A stretch of DNA of 64,000 nt, from NCBI GenBank assembly GCA_019636385.1, contig JAHBXT010000002.1, positions 806,001-870,000 on the forward strand, written 5' to 3'. A program made the translations under genes and the position numbers. This document shows positions 26,986 through 36,559 of the stretch, piece by piece (position 1 is the first letter of the stretch; every line of letters starts with the position of its first letter). This stretch comes from Pirellulaceae bacterium. Its GTDB lineage: Bacteria; Planctomycetota; Planctomycetia; Pirellulales; Pirellulaceae. Under the pieces are notes generated by a model. It had not been told where the DNA came from, did no database searches, and saw nothing but the letters and a program-made list of their open reading frames with translations.

Positions 26986-28422
26986 TTACACAGCCGACAA
27001 CTTGGCGCGTTTCATGAGGTATTGATCGACATCGTTGGCCACGATGACACCATAGTTGATGGCGCCCAGCCAACCCGACATGATGATCCCCACGCTGCCG
27101 GCATGGTATAGCCCGGAAACCTGTTCTGGCAACGACCGACTCACGGCCAGTCCTTCGAATTTGGTGCCAAAGCTGGCCCCCTGAAGATGTTTGGTGTAGT
27201 GCTGGAAGGTGATTGGGGTAGCGGCTTCGGCATGTTCGACCATGTCGTGGATTCCCGGCACATACTGGTCCAGCGCCGCCAGAGTGGTATCCACTAAATC
27301 CCTTTTGCTGGCCTGATACTCTTCCGCCGACAGATCGGCCCAGTCGGCATAGTTCGCATTGGTACTGCTGACCACGGCAAATTGTTGCTTGCCATCCGGT
27401 CGAGTACGCGGATAGTAAAAACTGAACGTGCGGCTGGTAATGTCGCGGCTCAATAGGGCTGCAGTGCGAAACAGCGGTGCAGTCGAGCTGAATAATAAAT
27501 CGCCGGTAGATTCCTCAATGGTGCAGCCCGGCTTGAGTGCCATGTAAACCTGAGTGCTACTATTGTTCAGTCGTACCGCGCGCGCTTGGTCGACGAAAGC
27601 TCGGTCAAATTTATCTTCGCCTACCAAGTCGAAGATGGTCGCCCGCAGGTTCGAATTGCTGACGACAGCACCGCAGCGGATGCGGCGTTCTCCGACGATG
27701 ACTTCTTTTACACCCTGACGATCCACTTCGATTTTCCGCACATCGCAATTGATCCGGCAGTCTACGCCGTTTCGCACCAGCTCGCTCGACATCTGGCCAA
27801 TCAAGTCGTCAGTACCGCCCTCGTAGATGTAGACGCCTTTGGCCATAAAATTTGAAAACACGATGCCGTAGGTTATCGCCGGATCTTCCAGCGTCGATCC
27901 GTTGGCATAGGTGATCGGCTCCATCAACAGGCGCACGACATCTTCGCGCCCCGGAAAGAAGCGCTCGAACAACTGGCCGGTTGTCAACGACTGGTCGTCG
28001 TAAAAGTTCATTCCGCGAGCCGTATCGAAGAACGCCTGCACTTGCTGTGCCGGAATCTGAAACTGGGAGGTCAACAGTCGTGTAAAGTCTTCGCGATTGA
28101 AGGTTGTGGTCAGCGAAAACATCGGATTGTCGAAGCGGATATTCTTCAACTGCACAATCTTCGAAGCGATCTCGTCGTTCCAGTAGCGGCGACAGCTCTT
28201 GACCATCCCATGCGGGAAACCGTGCAGCGAGATATCAAAAATATGGCTTTTGGGCCGTCGGAACCAAGTCGCCAGCCCACCCAGTTTGTAGTGCTGTTCC
28301 AGCAACAACACGCTATGTCCAGCCCGGCCCAGGATATTCGCCGCCGTCAGCCCCGCCAAGCCAGAACCGATCACCACCACATCGTAGTAGTCCTGACAAT
28401 CTTTCAAGAAATCTCGTGGCAT
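26986..28422 (-). CDS. Phytoene desaturase/CrtI-like FAD-dependent oxidoreductase
   Basis: A 478-residue flavoprotein. The Rossmann motif GSGLAG is at residues 19-24, followed by [16 protein letters not shown]. The C-terminal FAD-contact block [15 protein letters not shown]... belongs to the CrtI/carotenoid isomerase/retinol saturase superfamily. Such enzymes desaturate, isomerise or saturate long isoprenoid or acyl chains at membranes. No other carotenoid genes (crtB, crtE) are in the window; instead fabZ, fabI and a GNAT-like gene follow on the same strand. CrtI-like genes embedded among fatty-acid genes are also a feature of the gene clusters proposed for unusual planctomycete lipids. The substrate is therefore more likely an acyl chain than phytoene (inference). 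ATG at 28422. Confidence 0.88.
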   Translation of the reverse strand: MPRDFLKDCQDYYDVVVIGSGLAGLTAANILGRAGHSVLLLEQHYKLGGLATWFRRPKSHIFDISLHGFPHGMVKSCRRYWNDEIASKIVQLKNIRFDNPMFSLTTTFNREDFTRLLTSQFQIPAQQVQAFFDTARGMNFYDDQSLTTGQLFERFFPGREDVVRLLMEPITYANGSTLEDPAITYGIVFSNFMAKGVYIYEGGTDDLIGQMSSELVRNGVDCRINCDVRKIEVDRQGVKEVIVGERRIRCGAVVSNSNLRATIFDLVGEDKFDRAFVDQARAVRLNNSSTQVYMALKPGCTIEESTGDLLFSSTAPLFRTAALLSRDITSRTFSFYYPRTRPDGKQQFAVVSSTNANYADWADLSAEEYQASKRDLVDTTLAALDQYVPGIHDMVEHAEAATPITFQHYTKHLQGASFGTKFEGLAVSRSLPEQVSGLYHAGSVGIIMSGWLGAINYGVIVANDVDQYLMKRAKLSAV

Positions 28423-28906
28423 ATATCGTGGTTAAGATTCAGGCAGCAAGATGCTCCGAAGCTCCCGCAGCCCGTTGGTAGGCCCTGGAAAATGCTCGCC
28501 AGCGATCACAGCAACCGCCAGACCCGGCCAAGATAAGTCACAAACCCCCGCCTGCCAACCACAAAATGCGCAGCACAAGCCTGACAGGGTATGGGTATGC
28601 CGTCGCCGTACGACTTGACTGACGGAGAACGACCAGTGTTGGCTCCGAGAGTCAGGTTAGAACGCTGAACAGCCAAAGGTTGCAGATTCGAGCGATTCCC
28701 ACTACAGCAACAATGGCTAGCGCTGACGCCAAACGATCCGGTAGCAACCACGTTTCGGCGCACAGCGATGCGGTGACAGCCACACACCGCGGGTGGCCGC
28801 AGCGATCGTGCTTGATATCACCTGCGCAGTGGTCACGCCTTGTTGGTGATGCGGCAACCTTGCGGTCGGCAGTTGCACCAAAGTTGGAAGCCACTTGCCA
28901 ATTTAG
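28423..28906. other. Intergenic stretch without a recognised feature
   Basis: This 484-bp gap lies between the CrtI-like gene start and a small gene on the same strand. Two short overlapping open frames on opposite strands (28506-28787 and 28680-28910) show no ribosome-binding site or family features and are not called. It presumably holds the promoter of the CrtI-fabZ-fabI cluster. Confidence 0.6.
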
Positions 28907-29125
28907 CTAGAACGATTCGCTGTCGCAGACGGCGTCTAGGTGCCGTTCAGGGTGGCTGGTAACCCCCGGCACTACCGGAGTTACATTGACTTTGCTGCGC
29001 TTAAGCTCTTCGATTTGAGCCGCCATGCGTTGCACCAAATTGGCAACTTCGGTACCGGCAGACTCACCCAGTTGAACGCACAACGCCTTACGGGCACTGT
29101 AGCTTAAGCCAAGACTGTTACTCAT
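28907..29125 (-). CDS. Small coiled-coil protein of unknown function
   Basis: A 72-residue protein, MSNSLGLSYSARKALCVQ..., with a predicted helical, heptad-like stretch (NLVQRMAAQIEELKRS) in the middle and a disordered tail. I do not recognise a family. It sits 65 bp after glmS on the same strand and probably shares its transcript. The start ATG at 29125 is the only one in the frame. Confidence 0.6.
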   Translation of the reverse strand: MSNSLGLSYSARKALCVQLGESAGTEVANLVQRMAAQIEELKRSKVNVTPVVPGVTSHPERHLDAVCDSESF

Positions 29126-29190
29126 CGCTGCTGAAACTCCAAGATTAGACTTATGGCCGAATGACCAGCAAAAAACGCGATTAACGTACT

Positions 29191-31053
29191 CTACTCAACC
29201 GTTACGCTTTTTGCAAGGTTTCGCGGCTTATCAACATCACATCCACGTAGCAGTGCGATTTCGTAAGCTAGCAACTGCAAGGGGATGGAAGCCACAATAG
29301 GCTGTAGAAAATCCTCACATTCCGGGATGAAGACCACAGAATCAGCCAATTTTCGGACTTGCGGGTCATCGTGGTCTACCAGCGCAATTACCGGGCCGCC
29401 ACGGGCTTTGACCTCTTGCAAGTTGCTGAGGACTTTCTCGTAGACCGAACCTTGGGGAACGATGAATACGCTGGGGGTATTTTCGTCCACCAGTGCAATG
29501 GGGCCGTGTTTCATTTCGGCCGCTGGATAACCTTCGGCATGGATGTAGCTGATTTCCTTGAGTTTAAGCGCCCCCTCCAAAGCAGTGGGGAAATTGAATT
29601 GACGCCCAAGGTACAAGAAATTATTGGCATAGGCGTATTTTTCGGCGATCTCCTTAATCACATCATGACACTCCAGCGCTTGATCAACCAGCTGGGGAAT
29701 CGACTCCAATTTGGTGATGATGCGCTGCCCGGCCTCGAAGCTCAAATGCCGCAAGCGACCAAAATACAGAGCCAACATCGAAAGCACGGTCAATTGAGAA
29801 GTGAACGCTTTGGTCGACGCCACGCCGATCTCCGGACCGGCGTGCAGGTAGACGCCGCCGTCGGCTTCTTGCGCTATACTACTGCCGATGACATTGCAAA
29901 TGGCCAACGTGTGATGCCCCTTGCGCTTCATCTCACGCAGAGCCGCCAGTGTATCGGCCGTTTCGCCACTCTGGGTAATTCCAAAGACGATCGTATTGTG
30001 ATCGGTTGGCGGATTGCGATATCGCAGTTCGCTGGCATACTCGACTTCGACCGGTAGCCGAGCCAGTTCTTCAATCAGATATTCACCGACCAAGGCTGAA
30101 TGCCAACTCGTTCCGCATCCCGTCAGGATTATCCGCTGAACACTGCGCAGTTGCTGCGTTGTCAGGTTCAGACCGCCGAAGTGGGCAGTTGCGTTGTCCT
30201 TATCCAAGCGGCCGCGTAGAGCATTGCGAATCGAATGCGGCTGTTCGTAAATCTCTTTCAGCATGTAATGCGGGAATCCGTCCATCCCGGCCTCTTGTAC
30301 TTGTTCACTCAACACACGAATCTCCGGGCGGACACGGCCGTGATCGCGATGCAGCACTTGAATGTTCTCTGGACGAATGACGGCCAGTTGGTGGTCGGCC
30401 AAGTAAATTATGCGATCTGTGTAGCCAGATAGTGGCGAGACATCACTGGCTACAAATTGCTCTTGTTTGCCAACACCAATCACCAATGGGCTACCGCAAC
30501 GGACAGCGATCAGCAGATCGGGAAAGTCGCGGAACATAATCAGTAAACCATACGTTCCGCGTAATTGAGCCACTGAATCCTGCACCGCCTCCAGGCAATG
30601 TTGGACCGTTAACTCAGGTGCGGACGCTGATAGTTCTTTTAAGCGATCAGCAACCAGATGCGCGACCACTTCCGAGTCGGTTTGCGATCTGAATTCATAT
30701 CCTTTGGCCAATAGTCCAGACTTCAGCGAGTCGTAGTTTTCAATCACGCCGTTATGGACCAATGTAATCTGGCCTGAACCGCCCAGATGCGGGTGGGCAT
30801 TTTCTCGCGTGGCCGGTCCGTGAGTAGCCCAGCGAGTATGGCCGATACCAATGGATCCCTTGGGCGCCTGCTGTTCAACCAATTCACCCAATTGGCTGAC
30901 CCGCCCAACAACTTTGGCGATCTTTATGGCTTCGCTGGGACGCAGCGTAGCGATGCCGGCGCTGTCGTAGCCGCGATACTCTAACTGTCGAAGTCCACGG
31001 ATTAGAAACGGGGAGGCTTCCTTGAGGCCGACATAACCGACAATTCCGCACAT
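29191..31053 (-). CDS. glmS: Glutamine--fructose-6-phosphate aminotransferase (isomerizing)
   Basis: A full-length 620-residue GlmS that makes glucosamine-6-phosphate from fructose-6-phosphate and glutamine, the entry step to UDP-GlcNAc for peptidoglycan and outer-membrane glycans. The N-terminal class-II glutamine amidotransferase begins MCGIVGYVG, with nucleophile Cys2, and includes GIGHTRWATHGPAT. Two SIS sugar-isomerase domains follow (about 290-420 and 460-600), with CGTSWHSALVGEYLIE, TQSGETADTLAAL and EGALKLKEISYIHAEGY. The C-terminus DVDKPRNLAKSVTVE is the conserved GlmS ending that closes the active site. No glmS ribozyme-like leader was recognised upstream. It is divergent from floA. 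Confidence 0.97.
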   Translation of the reverse strand: MCGIVGYVGLKEASPFLIRGLRQLEYRGYDSAGIATLRPSEAIKIAKVVGRVSQLGELVEQQAPKGSIGIGHTRWATHGPATRENAHPHLGGSGQITLVHNGVIENYDSLKSGLLAKGYEFRSQTDSEVVAHLVADRLKELSASAPELTVQHCLEAVQDSVAQLRGTYGLLIMFRDFPDLLIAVRCGSPLVIGVGKQEQFVASDVSPLSGYTDRIIYLADHQLAVIRPENIQVLHRDHGRVRPEIRVLSEQVQEAGMDGFPHYMLKEIYEQPHSIRNALRGRLDKDNATAHFGGLNLTTQQLRSVQRIILTGCGTSWHSALVGEYLIEELARLPVEVEYASELRYRNPPTDHNTIVFGITQSGETADTLAALREMKRKGHHTLAICNVIGSSIAQEADGGVYLHAGPEIGVASTKAFTSQLTVLSMLALYFGRLRHLSFEAGQRIITKLESIPQLVDQALECHDVIKEIAEKYAYANNFLYLGRQFNFPTALEGALKLKEISYIHAEGYPAAEMKHGPIALVDENTPSVFIVPQGSVYEKVLSNLQEVKARGGPVIALVDHDDPQVRKLADSVVFIPECEDFLQPIVASIPLQLLAYEIALLRGCDVDKPRNLAKSVTVE

Positions 31054-31657
31054 CTACTCGCTCTCCACACTTGTTCCTAAGCCAAGCCGACCGCTCTGGA
31101 CATTCCGATACTGATGGAACAGGCACCGACCGACCGCCAGCGTCCGAACTCGGTACGCCCGTTTCAATCGTTACAACTGCTCATTCAAAAGCACTCGGGA
31201 GACAGGTCTCTATTCTTGTAGACTAGCTCGACTTGCCCAAGCCTGAAAGAAAATTGCATCGCTTTTTGGCACAACTTTCCACGCAGGGGTGCGTTAGATA
31301 GGGCGTGTACTCGATTTAGTCGTCGTAATTGTACCCCGTGTTGACCTCACAGGCAGCTAGCGGGCTGCTGCCTCCTCATGAATAACCCTAACTTGAGATA
31401 GGCGGCACCGCCAGATGTCCACCGGCTTTCGCAATCTACGGGCGTCCTCTGGTCATAGATTAAAACAGTTTCACCCTCATTTTCTGTGGAGTGCTAACAG
31501 CAACGGATTCCAACATCGGCCAGCGTTTGACCTTGGTCATTCGCCCGCTAAACTCCTGAATTTTGACCCCTTCGTCGGTGTTTTCTTGATCAATCTGTGG
31601 TACAACATTGCTCAGAAAAGTTACCCTATTTCCCCAAGTGCCCCAGGGAGAAACACT
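31054..31657. other. Divergent intergenic region between glmS and floA
   Basis: A 604-bp region separating two divergent genes, so it must hold both promoters. I could not pick a convincing -35/-10 pair for either. A short hairpin is present at 31352-31372 (GGCAGC/GCTGCC, 9-base loop) about 285 bp before the floA start; it has no T-run and its role is unknown. The frame of floA is open back to 31415 but the upstream part lacks a ribosome-binding site. Confidence 0.5.
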
Positions 31658-32776
31658 ATGCTTGGTATGGATAGCCTAAATCAATTGCGACAGCTCGTCA
31701 CAATCGGCGGCATCGAGCTGACGCCGCTGGTTGCCCAGGGCGATGCCAAATACATTATCTTACTGATCGCCGCTGGCGTGATTTTCGTCATTGGGCTGGT
31801 GATCTTTGTGGTGCTGATGAACTTCTTCTGGCTGTGGATTCAGTCAATCACCACTGGAGCAAATATCGGAATTTTAGATTTGATCGGAATGTACTTCCGG
31901 CGAGTCGATGCGCGGACTATCGTGCGATCCAAGGTTACCGCTGTTCAAGCTGGGCTGACCAACAAAGAGCTGACCAGCGGTCAATTGGAGGCGCATTACT
32001 TGGCCGGCGGTAATGTTGTCCAGGTCATTCGCGCGTTGGTTGCGGCCCGCAAGTCAAAGATGATTAACATGAGCTTCTCGCAGGCCGCCGCCATCGACCT
32101 GGCCGGCCGGGATGTGTTGGAAGCTGTTCAGACCAGCGTTTATCCTAAAGTCATTGACTGCCCACCGCGCGGCTCGTCACGTCCGTCGTTGGACGCAGTT
32201 GCGCAAGATGGAATCCAATTGAAGGTCAAGGCCCGCGTGACCGTTCGCGCTAACTTGGCGCAATTGATCGGCGGTGCCACCGAGGAAACGATTATCGCTC
32301 GTGTCGGTGAAGGCATTGTCAGCGCAATCGGCTCGGCCGCAGTTCATAAACTGGTACTCGAGAACCCAGATATGATCTCCAAAGCGGTATTGTCCAAGAA
32401 GCTGGATGCGAACACGGCGTTTGAAATCGTATCGATCGATATCGCCGATATTGACGTAGGCGAGAACATTGGGGCACGCTTGCAGGCCGACCGCGCCGAA
32501 GCGGACATGCGGGTCGCTCAGGCTCGCGCCGAAAGCCGTCGGGCGGCTGCAGTCGCTGCAGAGCAAGAGATGGTCGCTAAGATTGAAGAGAGCCGAGCGA
32601 AGTTGGTCGAGTCCGAGGCGGAGGTTCCCAAAGCAATCGCACAAGCATTTGCCACGGGATCGCTGAATATATTGGATTATTACAAGCTGAAGAATGTTGA
32701 TGCAGACACTAAAATGCGCTCCAGCATCGCCGAAATCGGGCAACAAAAGCCGAATCTGCGTACCTCTGGTGGCTAA
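31658..32776 (+). CDS. floA: Flotillin-like protein FloA
   Basis: A 372-residue FloA (YqfA/SPFH-related) membrane-scaffold protein that organises functional membrane microdomains. ATG 31658 is supported by AGGGAG seven bases upstream; the open frame starts earlier at 31415. A hydrophobic hairpin or helix at about residues 31-60 anchors the protein. It is followed by [21 protein letters not shown] and [19 protein letters not shown], signature blocks of FloA. The C-terminal part is the expected Ala/Glu-rich coiled coil ([18 protein letters not shown]). In many bacteria floA pairs with nfeD, which is not seen here; instead an uncharacterised basic protein follows 78 bp downstream. Confidence 0.95.
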   Translation: MLGMDSLNQLRQLVTIGGIELTPLVAQGDAKYIILLIAAGVIFVIGLVIFVVLMNFFWLWIQSITTGANIGILDLIGMYFRRVDARTIVRSKVTAVQAGLTNKELTSGQLEAHYLAGGNVVQVIRALVAARKSKMINMSFSQAAAIDLAGRDVLEAVQTSVYPKVIDCPPRGSSRPSLDAVAQDGIQLKVKARVTVRANLAQLIGGATEETIIARVGEGIVSAIGSAAVHKLVLENPDMISKAVLSKKLDANTAFEIVSIDIADIDVGENIGARLQADRAEADMRVAQARAESRRAAAVAAEQEMVAKIEESRAKLVESEAEVPKAIAQAFATGSLNILDYYKLKNVDADTKMRSSIAEIGQQKPNLRTSGG

Positions 32777-32854
32777 GCGTCGGTGTTGTCTCTGTAAGGC
32801 TAACGTTTATGGTCCCGTCGCAACCGCCGGCGTTAGCAAAGGTACCCATTAATC

Positions 32855-33385
32855 ATGAGCGATCTTGAGAAATTCTTGCAACAGGCCGCAGAGCGGCTCA
32901 AGCAGCGTGTGCAGGAGCAGCAGGCTCGGCAAGCACCGGTCGCTAGGCAGGTACCGGTCCGCCAGGCCGAACGTGTTCGGGCTCAACCCAACGCAGATGC
33001 CGATGAATTGTTGGAAGCGGAGGTTGTCCAGCAGCCTGTTCGTAAACAAGGCGGCCCGAAACAGGGCGGCCCGAAACAAGGCAGCTCGAAACAAGGCGGC
33101 AAACGCAAACCGCCGGTTAGCGCTGGAGTCGATCAAGCTGACGAGCGGATGGCGCAGCACACTCAGCAACTGTTCGGCCATCAAGTTGGCAACATCGAAA
33201 AGCAGTCATCGCCGGGAAACGCCGGTGCTGCGGCTTCTAAGGGCCATCCCAGCGGCACAGCCAATCAGGAGTCTCAAGTGCAGCGGCGTGACGTGGAGCA
33301 TAACCCACTGGTCGATATGCTACGCCAGCCGGAAACATTGAAGGCAGCCTTCATTGCCAGCGAGATTTTCAAGCGCAAGTTCTGA
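32855..33385 (+). CDS. Uncharacterised basic, low-complexity protein downstream of floA
   Basis: A 176-residue protein of unknown function. The N-terminus is a Gln/Arg-rich helix (LEKFLQQAAERLKQRVQEQQ), the middle carries a tandem KQGGP-type repeat (about residues 64-83), and the C-terminus is a short conserved-looking helix ending LRQPETLKAAFIASEIFKRKF. The central part should be disordered. Its position 78 bp after floA on the same strand suggests cotranscription. Direct action in microdomain biology is guesswork. Confidence 0.72.
   Translation: MSDLEKFLQQAAERLKQRVQEQQARQAPVARQVPVRQAERVRAQPNADADELLEAEVVQQPVRKQGGPKQGGPKQGSSKQGGKRKPPVSAGVDQADERMAQHTQQLFGHQVGNIEKQSSPGNAGAAASKGHPSGTANQESQVQRRDVEHNPLVDMLRQPETLKAAFIASEIFKRKF
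33044..33103 (+). repeat. Four in-frame 15-bp tandem repeats
   Basis: Four consecutive 15-base units close to AAACAAGGCGGCCCG encode KQGGP, KQGGP, KQGSS and KQGGK inside the gene downstream of floA. The differences between units are few, so copy number may vary between strains. Confidence 0.85.
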
Positions 33386-33409
33386 GCCTTGTACTGGCGA
33401 GCCTTCCAC

Positions 33410-34768
33410 ATGCCGCAATCAGCCGAGGTAATTGTTGTTGGGGCGGGCTATGCGGGCTTGTCGGCTGCCGATCAGCTTTTGAAGCAAGGCATTCGGCCAT
33501 TGGTTATCGAGGCCCGCTCGCGCATCGGCGGTCGCACGCATACCGCCGTGACCAATCAAGGGTTGTGGGTCGATCTGGGCGGGCAATGGATTGGTCCTGG
33601 CCAAGATTGCATGTACGCACTAGCCAAGCGGTTTGATCGCCGTGTCTGGCCGATGTATGTGGCCGGCAGGCAAGTCGTCGAACTAGCTGGCAAAGTTAAG
33701 TCGTATCGTGGTCTAATTCCCATGAACTTGCCACCCTTGGCTCTGGCCAATTTGCTGTGGGGTTTTCAGCGCTTGGAGTGGCTGGCCCGTCGCGTGCCGC
33801 TGGAGCAGCCCTGGGCAGCCAAGGGGGCCGCTGCGCTGGACCAGCGAACGGTTGGCGATTGGTTGCGGTCGAACGTTCGCCAGCGACAGGCGCGCGCATT
33901 GATGCAGGTAGCCATTGAAGCCGTGTTCGCAGCGCATCCTGATGATGTGGGCTTACTGCATGCCCTGTACTATCTGCGTTCGGGCGGAGGATTGGAACGG
34001 CTTACCTCATCGGCAGGCGGGGCCCAGCAAGACCGAGTGGACGGCGGCATGCAGCGCTTGGCAGAAGATTGGCGGTCCTGGCTGGAAGTGCGGGGCATCG
34101 AGTTCCGCTTGGATGTGCCGGTGCGCTCGATAACACAAGACGCAACCGGAGTTGTGTTGTTCACCGATACCGAGACTCTCAGCGCTGGACATTCAATCGT
34201 CACGGTCCCGCCGGCGGTTGCCGCTGAAATTGAAATGACGCCTGCTATGCCTTCGGCGCGCCTGTCGTGGTGTCGGGCGATGACTCCCGGCCGAGTGATT
34301 AAGGGATTTGCCATCTACGAGCGGCCTTTTTGGCGCCAGCGCGGTCTGTGTGGTCAGGCGGTCAGCGATCAAGCCCCGGTACATGTTACCTTTGATGCAA
34401 CACCTCCCGATAGCTCACAGGGAATTCTGCTGGGCTTCATCGAAGGCCGCACCGCACTGCAGTGGAGCGGACGGAGCCAGGACGACCGACGGCAGGCGAT
34501 GATCGAGGCCTTCGCGCGGCTGTTTGGTCCAGAGGCTGCGAGACCAATCGACTATGTGGACCACGATTGGACTCAGGAAACCTGGTCGCGAGGCTGTTAC
34601 GCCGGTGTGGCCGGTCCCGGAGTGACTACCACCGTTGCCTCGGCGGCCCGCCCCCCCCATGGGCGCATCCACTGGGCTGGTACAGAAACTGCCACTCAGT
34701 GGTGTGGTTACATTGAAGGGGCCATACGCTCTGGCATTCGCGCCGCTCAGGAGATCCAGCGTGTGTGA
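33410..34768 (+). CDS. Flavin monoamine oxidase family FAD-dependent oxidoreductase
   Basis: A 452-residue amine-oxidase-family flavoenzyme, from ATG 33410. The dinucleotide fold is [21 protein letters not shown] at 11-16, followed by the second strand [13 protein letters not shown]. The C-terminal block [17 protein letters not shown] is the FAD-cysteine/aromatic end region of the MAO/PAO family and includes the usual GYxEGAI motif. Members oxidise primary or poly-amines or amino acids; substrate is not readable. The cysteine in QWCGY is a position used for covalent FAD in some family members. Its last 8 bases overlap the GTG start of the secernin-like hydrolase, so the two are translationally linked. 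Confidence 0.88.
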   Translation: MPQSAEVIVVGAGYAGLSAADQLLKQGIRPLVIEARSRIGGRTHTAVTNQGLWVDLGGQWIGPGQDCMYALAKRFDRRVWPMYVAGRQVVELAGKVKSYRGLIPMNLPPLALANLLWGFQRLEWLARRVPLEQPWAAKGAAALDQRTVGDWLRSNVRQRQARALMQVAIEAVFAAHPDDVGLLHALYYLRSGGGLERLTSSAGGAQQDRVDGGMQRLAEDWRSWLEVRGIEFRLDVPVRSITQDATGVVLFTDTETLSAGHSIVTVPPAVAAEIEMTPAMPSARLSWCRAMTPGRVIKGFAIYERPFWRQRGLCGQAVSDQAPVHVTFDATPPDSSQGILLGFIEGRTALQWSGRSQDDRRQAMIEAFARLFGPEAARPIDYVDHDWTQETWSRGCYAGVAGPGVTTTVASAARPPHGRIHWAGTETATQWCGYIEGAIRSGIRAAQEIQRV

Positions 34769-35975
34769 TACTTTGGTTGTCGTCTGGCCTGATCGGGTCG
34801 GCTTTGCCAAGAACAGCGATCGTGATCCCAACGAAGCACAACGCTTGCAGTGGATGCCCGCAGCGGAGTATTCTTCCGACTCAGTGTTGCGATGCACATG
34901 GATTGCGATTCCACAAGTCCGTCAAACACAGGCTGTTCTGCTGTCCCGTCCGTTTTGGATGTGGGGCGCCGAGATGGGCACGAATTCGGCTGGCTTAGTG
35001 ATCGGTAACGAGGCCGTGTTTACCACAGCAAAGATTGATGAAACTGGACTGACGGGCATGGATTTGGTCCGGCTGGCACTGGAGCGTGCCTCATCGGTCC
35101 AGCAAGCTGTGGATGTGATCGGCCAACTGATTGCCGCGCATGGTCAGGGCGGTCGCTGCGGGTATTCGCATCCCGGATTTCGCTATCACAACAGCTTTCT
35201 GATTGCCGATGGCAGGCAGGCAGCGGTGTTGGAGACAGCCGGACGCGATGTGGCCGTTCAATGGGTGCGCAGTGGCGTGCGCGCAATCTCCAATGGTTTG
35301 ACATTGCCCGAGCTTGTCGAGCGCTCAGACCGGTTGCGCTCGACAGTCGCACAATGCGTAGTGCGGCGCGAAAGGATGGAAGCACTGGGAGCAACAGCAG
35401 TGGGGCCTGGCGATTTGGCTGCTGCTCTCCGCGATCACGGTGCTGATTCTTCAGGACCACACTATCGGCGGCTCAACGGCGCACTATCGGCACCCTGCGC
35501 GCATTGGGGTGGTTGGTTGGCCGGCACGCAGACAGTGGCCTCCTGGATTTCGATCTTAACCCCCCATGCCGCGCAGCATTGGGCTACCGGGACCAGCGCT
35601 CCGTGCCTGAGCATGTTTCGCCCGATCAGTCTTGATCGTCCACGAGAATTGGGCACACCCGAAGGCATGCCGGATGCCAGCAGCCTGTGGTGGAAGTTTG
35701 AACGCCTGCATCGTGCTGCCCTACGCAACTTGCCAGCTACCACCCAAATGCGTGCCGAGCGTAATCAGATTGAGCAGGCTGCACTGGAGAATCCCACTGA
35801 GCAGGACATTCACTGGCAGGCGGCAGATGACTGGCTTGACCGGTGGCTCCAGCGCCTAGATGGCCACCACATGAATTTGCAGCCTGACACGCGCCCACGC
35901 TGGCTGCAGCGTCGTTGGCTGGCGGTGGACCGCGAAGCGGCAGCCGGTAGTCGCCTGCCAAGTCGCGATGACTGA
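34761..35975 (+). CDS. Peptidase C69/secernin-family Ntn hydrolase
   Basis: A 404-residue protein starting at GTG 34761 (VCDTLVVV...), overlapping the preceding flavoenzyme by 8 bp. The frame extends upstream to 34635, but that would bury the catalytic residue. Cys2 is the expected N-terminal nucleophile of the dipeptidase/secernin (C69) family. The following [13 protein letters not shown] segment matches the family FxKNSDR motif. Internal conserved blocks include [21 protein letters not shown] and [19 protein letters not shown]. The family cleaves amide bonds of dipeptides or related substrates in the cytoplasm. Coupling with an amine oxidase hints at breakdown of an amide and then an amine, which is inference only. 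Confidence 0.88.
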   Translation: MCDTLVVVWPDRVGFAKNSDRDPNEAQRLQWMPAAEYSSDSVLRCTWIAIPQVRQTQAVLLSRPFWMWGAEMGTNSAGLVIGNEAVFTTAKIDETGLTGMDLVRLALERASSVQQAVDVIGQLIAAHGQGGRCGYSHPGFRYHNSFLIADGRQAAVLETAGRDVAVQWVRSGVRAISNGLTLPELVERSDRLRSTVAQCVVRRERMEALGATAVGPGDLAAALRDHGADSSGPHYRRLNGALSAPCAHWGGWLAGTQTVASWISILTPHAAQHWATGTSAPCLSMFRPISLDRPRELGTPEGMPDASSLWWKFERLHRAALRNLPATTQMRAERNQIEQAALENPTEQDIHWQAADDWLDRWLQRLDGHHMNLQPDTRPRWLQRRWLAVDREAAAGSRLPSRDD

Positions 35976-36053
35976 CCGTAATCATCTACGCCAAAACGCG
36001 AGCTTCTCACAAATAACTCGCCCCCCTGTCGACTGGCTACAGATGGTTGCAAT

Positions 36054-36527
36054 CTACAAAAAGAACAAAAACCAGATCAACCCGACCAGCGACAGTACAA
36101 GTAGCGTATATATCACATGCTTCAGGCCGACATATCCAAAGGTGCTATTCATCAGCGCAACGTCTAAGCGCTGATGCAGCGGCAAGCTGTCGATCACCAG
36201 CTTGTCGCTAATGTCATCATACGCGCGATCTTTGCCAGACCTCGTGGGAATCACTGGCGTGACCGGTAGCGGGGCGGGCGGGGCTAAACTGGGGCTGACA
36301 AACTGAGTAGGTCGCGGCTTTTGAATGACTTCCATCAAGATACTCTCGGCTGGGCCAGCCGCGACGGCCTGACTATCAACCAAGCGCGTTATCAGGCAGC
36401 TCACACTGCCGCTACGATACTCGCGAACCGCTGCTCGCAAATCCTCGGGCGTGACGACCTCTCGCTCCAACGCTAACAGAGCGAACAGGTACTGCTGTGA
36501 AGGTTCAAATTTTGTAGGCTTACGCAT
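36054..36527 (-). CDS. Small C-terminal-anchored protein of unknown function
   Basis: A 157-residue protein. Residues 10-70 form a helical module (LFALLALEREVVTPEDLRAAVREY). I see a resemblance to the N-terminal helical segment in front of many planctomycete Ser/Thr kinases, but no kinase domain is present. A Pro-rich linker (about 72-95) follows, and residues 138-157 form a hydrophobic tail (IYTLLVLSLVGLIWFLFFL), so the protein is likely membrane-anchored by its C-terminus. It lies 32 bp downstream of the GntP-like permease on the same strand. Function unknown. Confidence 0.65.
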   Translation of the reverse strand: MRKPTKFEPSQQYLFALLALEREVVTPEDLRAAVREYRSGSVSCLITRLVDSQAVAAGPAESILMEVIQKPRPTQFVSPSLAPPAPLPVTPVIPTRSGKDRAYDDISDKLVIDSLPLHQRLDVALMNSTFGYVGLKHVIYTLLVLSLVGLIWFLFFL

Positions 36528-36559
36528 AGACGAACGAAGAGTACATGAACGGCGATCTG

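Noticed and set aside
26986..28422. Carotenoid biosynthesis gene (crtI)
   Set aside because: No crtB, crtE or other carotenoid genes are in the window, and the neighbours are fatty-acid enzymes; named only as CrtI-like.
31352..31372. Hairpin in the glmS-floA gap
   Set aside because: A 6-bp stem with a 9-base loop and no T-run; too weak for a terminator or riboswitch claim. No glmS ribozyme features were found.
36054..36527. Kinase-like N-terminal module
   Set aside because: The resemblance to the helical front of planctomycete Ser/Thr kinases is short and no kinase motifs follow, so no kinase function is assigned.
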